Shown piece by piece: positions 1-7,400 of a DNA stretch of 9,484 nucleotides. The notes below the pieces were generated by a model. The model ran no database searches. It was not told the origin of the DNA and saw only the letters and a program-made list of their open reading frames with translations. Source of the stretch: Armatimonadota bacterium (GTDB taxonomy: Bacteria; Armatimonadota; Zipacnadia; Zipacnadales; UBA11051); assembly GCA_003542955.1 (NCBI GenBank), contig DPJP01000396.1, forward strand, positions 686-10,169, read 5' to 3'. The stretch's first letter is position 1, and each line of letters opens with the position of its first letter. Made by a program: the position numbers and the translations under genes.

Positions 1-1
1 C

Positions 2-1429
2 GCCAAGAACCTCCGGGTCGTGCGCATGTACACGGCTGTCGAGGCGGCCCATCTGAACAGCCACAACACGCGCGTCGAGGCCTTCTGCGTCGAGCTTGCA
101 GAGTCGGCAGACCACATCAGCAATGACGGGGCCGCCTGGAAGACAAGAACGGCCGAGGCGACAGTCAGTCTCGACAACGCCCACCGCAGCATCACGGAGG
201 GTGTGAGCGCATTCGCCGCCGGCGTGGCCGACGCGCAGCGCCAGCTGAGCACTGCTCTCTCAGGTCTGAGCGGAATTCTGGCCCGGTCCAGAGAGAGCAC
301 GGAGCAGGTTGGGGCGATCGCGGCGGACATCAGCGTACAGGTGAACGAGGTTGTCGCTTCGCTGCAGTTCCACGACATCGCCCGGCAGCGGATCGAGCAC
401 GTGCAGGAGGCCCTCGTGGAGGTCGCCGATGTGCTCGAGCGCTATGCGAGCGACCCCGAGGGAGCAGACCCCGAGGCCGTCTCGCATGCGTATGCGACGC
501 TGCGGCTGCAGGGGGCTCAGCTCGAGAAGGTCGTCGAGGGCGCGCGCGAGGCGGAGGCGACCATAGCAGGCGGCCTGCAGCGCATCGCCAGCGAGTGCAT
601 CGGGCTGGCCGCGGCGACCGAGAGCCTGCGCCTGGCCCGGGGAGGCGACGCCTTCGCGCAGGTCCGTGAATGCGTGGACGCGCTGGCACTCAGCCTCAAC
701 CGCGGGAGCGAGTTGGCGATGGACACGGTTTCGTCAGTCCAGGACGTCGCCGGCATCGCGGCGGAGACGGACCGCTGGGCGGAGCGCAGCCGGGCGACAA
801 GCGACGAGTTGCTGATGCTGGGGATGAATGCGGTGATCATGACGGCGAATCTGCGCGAGCAGGGCCGGACGATCACGGTGTGCGCGGATGAGATCGGCAG
901 GTTGGTACGGGCCTCCGCAGAGACGATTTCGGACGCTTCGGGACGTCTTGGCAGCATCGTGGAGACGGCCGAGGAACTCGGTCGACGAACCGAGCAGGCG
1001 CGGCAGAGCCATGCGGCGCGCTGCGAGGGGGACCGCGAGGAACTCGAGCAGGGGCTGGCGACGCTGGAGGCGATCCACGAGCATGTGAAGGAGGCTGGAG
1101 AGACGGCCGAGCTGGCTGCGCGCGAACTGGCCGATGACATCGCCAACACGCTCACGGGTCTACGCTTCGCCGACACGATGCGCGGGAAGCTTGAGCATTC
1201 GGTCTCGCAGATGCGTGAGGTGGAGCAGGTGCTGGCGGACGCGGGGCTCGAGTGCGCCGAGGCTGCCGACCTGAGCCACCTGGCAGACCGCTATACGATG
1301 GCTGACGAGCGGCACACCCATGCCGACGTACTGGGCTCGGAGACGGCGCCTGACCTGATTCTGCTCGACGATGAGGGGGCCTCCGAGGCCGACGGCGACG
1401 AGCTTGGCGACAACGTCGAACTCTTCTAG
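2..1429 (+). CDS. Chemotaxis-associated MCP-like/CheZ-like helical protein (5' partial)
   Basis: The frame is open from base 2 to a TAG at 1427-1429. A GTG at 20 and an ATG at 26 exist, but neither has a ribosome binding site and conserved-looking sequence (AKNLRV) precedes them, so the gene very likely starts outside the window. The visible part is Ala/Glu/Leu-rich, helical and soluble, with no membrane segment. It contains two related units 266 residues apart. Each begins with an L-x4-M-x6-A-x-L helix (from 8 and 806) that resembles degenerate MCP signalling helices, and each ends in LQFHDIARQRIEHV (362-403) or LRFADTMRGKLEHS (1160-1201). The first copy holds D-x-x-x-Q (D119, Q123 counting GTG20 as 1), the arrangement used by the CheZ phosphatase. 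The second has Gly in place of Gln. The C-terminus is an acidic, probably disordered tail ending DGDELGDNVELF. Inference: it acts on or scaffolds the CheY/CheA encoded downstream, possibly as a phosphatase. It could instead be a cytoplasmic MCP-like adaptor. The gap to the STAS gene is 118 bases. Confidence 0.82.
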   Translation, partial: AKNLRVVRMYTAVEAAHLNSHNTRVEAFCVELAESADHISNDGAAWKTRTAEATVSLDNAHRSITEGVSAFAAGVADAQRQLSTALSGLSGILARSRESTEQVGAIAADISVQVNEVVASLQFHDIARQRIEHVQEALVEVADVLERYASDPEGADPEAVSHAYATLRLQGAQLEKVVEGAREAEATIAGGLQRIASECIGLAAATESLRLARGGDAFAQVRECVDALALSLNRGSELAMDTVSSVQDVAGIAAETDRWAERSRATSDELLMLGMNAVIMTANLREQGRTITVCADEIGRLVRASAETISDASGRLGSIVETAEELGRRTEQARQSHAARCEGDREELEQGLATLEAIHEHVKEAGETAELAARELADDIANTLTGLRFADTMRGKLEHSVSQMREVEQVLADAGLECAEAADLSHLADRYTMADERHTHADVLGSETAPDLILLDDEGASEADGDELGDNVELF

Positions 1430-1533
1430 ACCGGCGTGGCACGGCGCTCTTGGGCGCGGGCGTTGGCCTGCAGGATGGCTGCCCGACGCACGAGGCTCTT
1501 AGCCTGATTGAGCAAGCGACTACCAGGAAGTGA

Positions 1534-1539
1534 GAGGAG
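1534..1539 (+). promoter_or_regulatory. Ribosome binding site that fixes the STAS gene start
   Basis: GAGGAG lies 8 bases before the GTG at 1548. The in-frame upstream GTG at 1530 has its only purine-rich stretch (AGGA, 1525-1528) one base away, which is too close. This favours 1548 as the start. Confidence 0.7.
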
Positions 1540-1547
1540 ACACGGCC

Positions 1548-1859
1548 GTGGCTTTGACAATCAGGAGGCGCAAGGCCAAGCTCACAGTGGCGATCGAGGG
1601 AAAGGCGACAATTGTGGAGGCGGAGCAGTTGCGCGACGAACTCGCCAAGTGCATAGAGACCTGGGACCGGGTGCAACTCGACCTGGGGCTGGTCACCGAT
1701 ATCGATACGGCAGGCATGCAGGTTCTGCTGTCGGCGGCTGTCACTGCCGCGAGCGAGGGCAAGCCGCTTGCCATTGGCAAAACAAGCGAAGCAGTGGTGG
1801 ACACTTGCCGTCTGATGGGGCTGGAGAACGCACCCCCGTTCACTGCGATGTCGAGGTGA
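1548..1859 (+). CDS. STAS-domain protein (anti-anti-sigma-factor-like)
   Basis: This is a 103-residue protein made of a single STAS domain, the usual size for SpoIIAA/RsbV-type proteins. The start is GTG 1548 because of the GAGGAG site before it; a start at 1530 would add six residues. The N-terminal beta-strands (LTIRRRKAKLTVAIEG) lead to the diagnostic loop VTDIDTAGMQVLL (about residues 49-61). This aligns with the D-S-[ST]-G-L-G loop of RsbV and SpoIIAA, and Thr54 falls on their phosphorylated Ser. The C-terminal part (CRLMGLENA) matches the last helix region of the fold. In such partner-switching proteins the Ser/Thr is phosphorylated by a HATPase_c kinase, but no such kinase is seen here. 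STAS genes just before cheY and cheA are a recurrent arrangement in chemotaxis-like clusters, where they are thought to modulate the kinase array; the exact role is not known from sequence. The stop lies 4 bases before cheY. Confidence 0.9.
   Translation: MALTIRRRKAKLTVAIEGKATIVEAEQLRDELAKCIETWDRVQLDLGLVTDIDTAGMQVLLSAAVTAASEGKPLAIGKTSEAVVDTCRLMGLENAPPFTAMSR
1853..1859 (+). promoter_or_regulatory. cheY ribosome binding site overlapping the STAS stop codon
   Basis: GAGGTGA, an extended match to the anti-Shine-Dalgarno sequence, includes the TGA stop of the STAS gene (1857-1859) and ends 4 bases before the cheY ATG. This layout favours translational coupling of the two genes. Confidence 0.65.
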
Positions 1860-1863
1860 GACC

Positions 1864-2229
1864 ATGAGCAAGACCATCGTGACAGTAGATGACTCGGCAA
1901 GCGTCAGGCAGATGGTGAGCTTCACGCTCTCGCAGGAGGGCTATGAGGTCATCGAGGCGGAGGACGGCAAGGACGCGCTCGGCAAGATCAGCGGGGCGTC
2001 GGTCGACATGGTCATCACGGACCTGAACATGCCGAACATGGACGGTATTGAGCTGATCAGGCAACTGCGGGCCAACGGGGACCACAAGTTCACGCCGATC
2101 GTGATGCTGACCACCGAGTCGATGGATGCGAAGAAGGCCGAGGGCAAGTCAGCCGGGGCCACCGGCTGGATCGTGAAGCCGTTTAAGCCGGACCAGCTAC
2201 TGGCCGTCATCAAGAAGGTGCTGCGCTAG
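1864..2229 (+). CDS. cheY: CheY-type single-domain response regulator
   Basis: This 121-residue protein is a stand-alone receiver domain with no output domain. All active-site residues are present: the acidic pair D9-D10 (VTVDDS), phosphoacceptor D53 in VITDLNMPNMDG, T83 in VMLTTES and K105 in WIVKPF. Position 102, which corresponds to the Tyr106 switch residue of E. coli CheY, is Trp (GATGWIVKPF). It should accept phosphate from the HPt His of the CheA encoded 26 bases downstream. It then acts either on a flagellar or type IV pilus motor or as a phosphate sink; the window does not show which. The start is the ATG at 1864 behind a strong ribosome binding site overlapping the STAS stop. The STAS-cheY-cheA order and tight spacing indicate one transcript. 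Single-domain receivers are numerous in such genomes, but the operon position makes a CheY role most likely. Confidence 0.95.
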   Translation: MSKTIVTVDDSASVRQMVSFTLSQEGYEVIEAEDGKDALGKISGASVDMVITDLNMPNMDGIELIRQLRANGDHKFTPIVMLTTESMDAKKAEGKSAGATGWIVKPFKPDQLLAVIKKVLR

Positions 2230-2241
2230 CGGTGCTATGGC

Positions 2242-2246
2242 AGGAG
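2242..2246 (+). promoter_or_regulatory. cheA ribosome binding site
   Basis: AGGAG lies 9 bases upstream of the ATG at 2256 and supports that start. Confidence 0.65.
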
Positions 2247-2255
2247 CGGTGCTGA

Positions 2256-4349
2256 ATGTCGAAGTTGGAGCCCCATATCGAGACGTTTTTGGAGGAAGCC
2301 CGTGAACTGCTCACCGACATCGAGGAGGCCGCCCTTGAACTGGAGGCCGACCCCGGCGACAGTGAGCTGATCAATCGCGTCTTCAGAGCCATGCACACGA
2401 TCAAGGGATCAGGCGCGATGTTCGGCTTCGACGACGTGGCCGGCTTCACACACCATCTCGAGACCGCGTTAGACCGGGTGCGCGAGGGTCACTACGCGGT
2501 CACCAAGGACCTCATCGATGTCGTGTTGACCTCCCGCGACTACATCGCGGGCCTGCTGTCGGCGCAGCTCGAAGGTGTGGCCCCTGATTTCGATGAGGGG
2601 CAGCGCATCATGGACAGGCTGCAGGTGCTCATCCCCTCCGAGTGCGAGCAGAGCGGCAACGTTGTCGGTGCGGCGCGCGAGGCCAAGGGCGGCGGGTCAT
2701 CGCAGATCCTGCGGATTCTCATGAAGCTTGACCCGTGTGTGATGAAGACGGGGCTCGACCCGATCGTGCTGCTGGCCGAGTTGGAGAGTCTCGGCGAGAT
2801 GACCGTGACCGGGCAGGCGGCGGACGTGCCATCACTGCGCGACCTCGCGTTTGATGAGTGCCACCTGTGGTGGGACATCCTGCTGCACACGGACGCGGGA
2901 GTCGATGCGGTCAAGGACGTTTTCATATTCGTCGAGGACGACAGCGTCATCGACATCAGCGTTCTGGGCGGCGAAGCCCAGCAGCCGGAGAAGGACATGC
3001 GGCTGGGCGAGATCCTCGTCGAGCGCGGCGATGCCACGCCAGAGCAGGTCGACATGGCTCTGCAGGATCAGAAACGCACCGGGGAACTGCTGGCGGAGCA
3101 GGGCGTCGACCAGGCGAAGATAGATGCCGCACTGGCACAGCAGCGGGCGATGCGGTCGCGACGCGACCAGGCCGAGGCATCGAGCATTCGCGTTGCCGCG
3201 GAGAAGCTCGACAGCCTCATGAACCTCGTCGGCGAACTGGTCATCACCCAGGCGCAACTGACACAGGTCGCCGCACAGTGTGACAAACCCGAACTCGCTC
3301 TGACGGTCGAGAACGTCGAGCGGCTGACCACGGAGATCCGCGACTGCGTGCTCAATGTGCGAATGCTGCCGATCGGGGCTACGTTCAACAAGTTCGGCCG
3401 CCTGGTGCGGGACCTGTCATCGGAGCTGGGCAAGCTGGCTGGACTCGAGACGAGCGGCTCGGAGACGGAGGTCGACAAGACCGTCATCGAGTGCCTGGGC
3501 GACCCCCTGGTGCACCTGATTCGCAATTCCGTCGACCACGGCATCGAGGCGCCTGACGTCCGCGAGGCGGCCGGGAAGCCGCGTGCGGGGACTATCTCGC
3601 TGAGGGCATCGCAGGCCGGCGGCGACGTCATCATCGTCGTGGCTGACGACGGCGCCGGCATCGACCCCGAGAAGGTCGCAAGGAAGGCGGTTGAGAAGGG
3701 CATTATCCCGAGCGCGGAAGGCCTCACGCGGACGGAGGTGCTCGACCTGATCCTCCAGCCGGGCTTCTCCACCGCGGAGAAGGTCACCGACGTGTCAGGC
3801 CGCGGGGTCGGCATGGACGTCGTCAGGCGCGAGATCGACAAGCTGCGGGGCACGGTCACCATCGAGTCGGAGCTGGGGCGGGGCACAACCGTCACCATCA
3901 AGCTGCCGCTCACCCTCGCCATCGTCGACGGCCTGCTTACCGGCGTGGGCGCGGACAGGTATGTCGTGCAGCTCTCGGAGGTGCGCGAATGCGTCGAACT
4001 GACCTCCGAGCAGCGCGACTTCGAGGAAGCGGGCCGCCATCTCGTGAGTGTCCGTGGCGAACTCGTGCCCTACGTGAGGCTGCGCGACCTGTTCGACCTG
4101 CCCAGGCGGGACATCGAGATCGAGCAGGCTGTCATTGTGATGGTTGGAGAGCACCCGCTCGGGGTCGTTGTCGATGCCGTCATCGGCAATGTACAGACGG
4201 TCATCAAGCCGCTGGGGAGGATGTTCTCCCAGGCCGACTACCTCTCGGGGGCGACGATACTTGGCGACGGCACCGTTGCTTTGATCCTGGACCTGCCACA
4301 CATCATGGCGCAGGCCCATGCCGCCGACGGCAGGGCGCAGGTGGCGTAG
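2256..4349 (+). CDS. cheA: Chemotaxis histidine kinase CheA with MshEN-like linker module
   Basis: This 697-residue CheA autophosphorylates on its HPt His and passes phosphate to CheY. Domains in order: HPt/P1 (about 1-125) with H47 in MHTIKGSGAMFG; a P2-like region (about 150-236, QILRILMKLDP through VFIFVEDDSVIDI); a pair of MshEN-like motifs (249-272 and about 275-296); P3 dimerisation helices (about 308-375, IRVAAEKLDSLMNLVGEL); the P4 ATPase; and the P5 CheW-like domain (about 555-690). P4 has its N box (HLIRNSVDHGIE, H420 and N424), G1 (DDGAGID, 464-470), F box (LQPGFSTAEKVTDVSGRG) and G2 (GRGVGMD, 515-521). No active-site residue appears to be missing, so the kinase should be functional. 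P5 would dock it to CheW and receptor arrays, which must be encoded elsewhere. The MshEN-like insert is absent from E. coli CheA and could in principle bind cyclic di-GMP (inference). The ATG at 2256 follows AGGAG, and the gene ends 29 bases before a strong hairpin. Confidence 0.97.
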   Translation: MSKLEPHIETFLEEARELLTDIEEAALELEADPGDSELINRVFRAMHTIKGSGAMFGFDDVAGFTHHLETALDRVREGHYAVTKDLIDVVLTSRDYIAGLLSAQLEGVAPDFDEGQRIMDRLQVLIPSECEQSGNVVGAAREAKGGGSSQILRILMKLDPCVMKTGLDPIVLLAELESLGEMTVTGQAADVPSLRDLAFDECHLWWDILLHTDAGVDAVKDVFIFVEDDSVIDISVLGGEAQQPEKDMRLGEILVERGDATPEQVDMALQDQKRTGELLAEQGVDQAKIDAALAQQRAMRSRRDQAEASSIRVAAEKLDSLMNLVGELVITQAQLTQVAAQCDKPELALTVENVERLTTEIRDCVLNVRMLPIGATFNKFGRLVRDLSSELGKLAGLETSGSETEVDKTVIECLGDPLVHLIRNSVDHGIEAPDVREAAGKPRAGTISLRASQAGGDVIIVVADDGAGIDPEKVARKAVEKGIIPSAEGLTRTEVLDLILQPGFSTAEKVTDVSGRGVGMDVVRREIDKLRGTVTIESELGRGTTVTIKLPLTLAIVDGLLTGVGADRYVVQLSEVRECVELTSEQRDFEEAGRHLVSVRGELVPYVRLRDLFDLPRRDIEIEQAVIVMVGEHPLGVVVDAVIGNVQTVIKPLGRMFSQADYLSGATILGDGTVALILDLPHIMAQAHAADGRAQVA

Positions 4350-4378
4350 CCGGCTAGCCGCCGACATGCAGAGACAAT

Positions 4379-4405
4379 GACCGGGGCGCATCGTGCGCCC
4401 CGGTC
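4379..4405. terminator. GC-rich hairpin between convergent genes, probable bidirectional terminator
   Basis: A perfect 12-bp stem (4379-4390 with 4394-4405, GACCGGGGCGCA and its complement) closes a 3-base TCG loop. It lies between the cheA stop (4349) and the stop of the opposing gene (4430). The downstream tract is only weakly T-rich on the + strand (TTCGTT) and not on the - strand. It is therefore a good transcript-end hairpin but not a textbook intrinsic terminator. Confidence 0.7.
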
Positions 4406-4429
4406 TTCGTTCGGCCGGTCTGGTCGATG

Positions 4430-7400
4430 CTACGGGCTGAGCGCGATAGCGGACACGGTGCCCTTCTGGGTCGCGAACACCGCCGTCGGCCCGGCGGCGG
4501 TCTCGATGACGCGCAGATCAACAGGGCGGGCGTCAAGTGTCCCGGCGCGTACCGGCGCTCCCCCACCATCCAGCAGTCGCACGGAGCCGTCGTCGCAGCC
4601 GACGACGATGCGTGGCTGCCCGTCGACTGTGACGGCCTCGATCTGCGCCGGCGGCGAGGGCAGCCGGGCGGACCACAGCCGCTCACAGGTGTTGGTGAGC
4701 GCGACGAGCAGGTTCTCCGCGGGGGCAACGAGTATCTCCTTCTTCCCATCCCCGTCGAGGTCGACCACCGCCATGTCGCGGAGGTTGGCGTAGGGTGTCG
4801 TCACGCCCGGGCCGAACTGCGCGTTGTACAGCGGCGTCCCAGTGCCGGAGAACACCGTGACCCGGTTGAAGACGCCGTTGATGGCGCTTGCGAGTTCCTT
4901 GTTGCCGTCACCATCGAGATCATCGTAGACGATCTCCGTGCGGTTGAGGGCAGTCCAGCCACCGACCATCGTGTGACCCTCGGGCACGCCGTAGAAACTG
5001 CGCGTCTCCTTCCAGTCGCGGCTGTTGATGACGGCGAGGTTGTCGGTTCCATTGGGCCAGCGGGCAATCAGCAGGTTGACGCTGTCCTCCGGTCCGTCGA
5101 TGATCCTGAACTTCCAGCCCGGCCCCCAGAACACCGGCATGCGCTTGACCAGTTGCCCGTGCTCATCAACCACCTCCAGCGTGCAGGCGCCGCCGACGAA
5201 GCAGCGGCTCCTGCCCTCGTCGAAGACCCCCGTGTGCAGGCCGTAGACGCCGGGATAGACCTTTTTGAACCAGTACTGCTTCCCGGCCTCCCAGACCTCG
5301 TGGGCCATCTCGGAGGTGAAGACCCACCTGCGTTGCCCGTCTCGATTGAAGGCGATCAGCTTCTCATCTTCACATCCGGCCAGGAGCAGCTCGAACTCAT
5401 CCCACCAGCGAAGCGTGCGGATCTTGCCGTCCGTCTGGAGCCTTCCGATCTCGGAGCCCTCGGTTGCCAGGATGTGGATCGTGCTCCCCTCGGCGAATGC
5501 CAGCCGGACGCCATCGTCGACGGGGATGACCTCGGAGTGAACGCGTGCGGAGCCCAGTTGTGCCGAGAACACCTGCGACAACTCTGGGAGCTGCTCTGCC
5601 CCACCGGCGGTGCGACGTGCCATCTGCTGCTCGCGCTCCTGCCTGCCGGCGGCCAGAAGCGCCTCGACGCGGGCGTCGAAGGCCTCGACAAGCTTCTCGC
5701 GGATCCGAAGCCCCCTGAGCTGATGGCGGCCCGGAGGCAGCGTGATGTGCGCCATGTCGGCGTGGGCCTGCATCTGCGCGGGCTTGCCGTTGACCTGCAC
5801 CGGGCCGGGCTCGACCGCGAGGCTCAGTTCGGTCTCGGCCGCGCAGACAACGTGGGCCGCCCCCGCGGCGGTGTCGAAGTCGATGTCAACAGGGGCGGAG
5901 GCGCGGATGAGGGTATCGCCCAGGCCGGCACTGGTCAGCTTGTGGCCGTAGATATGCGTCGCGGAGATCACGGCCAACTCGGCCGTGGTCGCGTCATGGC
6001 TGCCGACAACCGCGACGGCCGGCGAGGGGGTGCGCAGAGCGGCCACGTTGTCGGCGACCTGCAGGCACGCCGGTTTCGAGGCCGCGTCGGCGCCCGCCGA
6101 TGCAAGCAGGCTGAAGAAGACGCGATGCTCGCCCGCCTTGGATGGCCCGAGCCATGTTGTCGTGACGGTACCGCCTCCGCGCCCGTCCAGGACCATCGAG
6201 GGGTGCAACTCGTAGAGGGAGCCGGCGGGCTCCGCGGGGGCGCCATCAGGCTGAATGCTCAGGCCCAAGAGGCCCACCATCGGCTTCGCGCTCTCGGCCC
6301 GCTTGTCGACGACCTCGACTCGCAGCCGATGCTCTCCGGCGGCCAGTTCATGCCTGCCGAGGCTTGCGGCAGCCTTCTGGACGGCGGGTGCGTAATGGTC
6401 GAAGGCCTCACCGACCGCCGTGCCATCGAGCAAGAAGCGGACAATGCCGCGGTCCACGTAGTTGAGCAGATCGACGTAGACCTCACCCGCGACGGCCTCC
6501 TGTAGCGTGAATGGCATCTCGATCCATGTGCCGGGCTCGGTCGCCTTCAGCAGTGTAATGTCGATGCTGGTGAGCCGGGAGAGCAGGTCCTCGGGCTTGC
6601 CCGGCCCGCAGGCGCAGTCGACATCCAGCGACTTGAAGCGGAGCCATCCGGCCGGCAGCGCGGCCTCGGACTTGCCCTTCATCCTGATGAGGTTCTCGGC
6701 CGGGTTCCAGGCGCCGCCCGCGGTATCCCACTCGGTGACGACCTTCATGTTCTCGCTGTCGGCGCGGAAACCCAGGTCGTCGACATAGAGCGCGTACCTG
6801 CCCGGCTGCTGCAGCACGCTACGGCGCCAGGCGCAGTAGGGTAACCGCGGCACCTCGGCGACGGCGACAACACTCTGCCCGAGGACATCGCTGTGCAGGA
6901 GCTGCGCATCCATGGCCACAATCGGCTCGACCATGCCGTCGGCGCTGGTCAGCACCTGAGTATGGTAACCCTTGAGCAGCGTGTTGCCGTTGAGGCGCTG
7001 CTCGAGCACAACGAAGGTGTGGTAGGGATTGCGGCCGCCGCCGTTGTGACCCTTGATGAGCATGTAGTCGCCGGTCTCGTCGAGGCTGTTGCGGTACGAG
7101 CCCCACAGGAAGGCGGTCTGAAGCGGCATTCCACTGCCGCGGCCACGCCACATGGGCTCCGGCATGTCCTGGATGGTCCAGGTGTTGACAAGCTCGGTGG
7201 GCCGGCGCGACTGGAGGCCCTCATCGGGCCAGTATGACTGCCCGAGCCGGAACAGACCGGTATCGATACCGGTGCGATCGAGATAGTAGAGGAAACGGCC
7301 GTCGCCGGTGAGGTAGGCCGCGCGCAGGAGGAAGTTGAGCGAGGAGGCTCTCAGCCCCCAGTCCGGCAAGGCCCCGGTGAAGAGCACGTCCTGGGTGCGG

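Noticed and set aside
517..1176. 219-codon open frame on the - strand inside the first gene
   Set aside because: It is a Ser/Ala/Arg-rich antisense shadow. The + strand frame has a meaningful internal repeat and helical pattern.
20..1429. GTG at 20 or ATG at 26 as the true start of the first gene
   Set aside because: There is no ribosome binding site, and the codons from 2 to 19 continue a helix that pairs with the second internal repeat, so the gene most likely begins upstream of the window.
1493..1505. Short hairpin AGGCT-CTT-AGCCT in the gap before the STAS gene
   Set aside because: It is only a 5-bp stem with no T-tract after it, too weak to call a terminator or attenuator. I also see no convincing -35/-10 pair in 1430-1547.
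1152..1925. 257-codon open frame on the - strand spanning the gap between the first gene and STAS
   Set aside because: It overlaps the STAS and cheY coding regions and has an Arg/Pro-rich tail typical of spurious GC-rich frames.
3068..3922. 284-codon open frame on the - strand inside cheA
   Set aside because: It is a Ser/Arg/Pro-rich shadow of a clearly coding CheA kinase region with all ATPase motifs on the + strand.
4351..4360. Perfect palindrome CGGCTAGCCG just after the cheA stop
   Set aside because: A 10-base palindrome without a loop is expected by chance in GC-rich DNA, and the nearby 12-bp hairpin already explains the transcript end.
4427..6505. 692-codon open frame on the + strand
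   Set aside because: It lies wholly antisense to the secreted-protein gene and in exact codon register with it. In that register stops arise only from sense TTA, CTA and TCA codons, which are rare in GC-rich genes. The - strand reading has a signal peptide, ribosome binding site and recognisable domains; this one has none.
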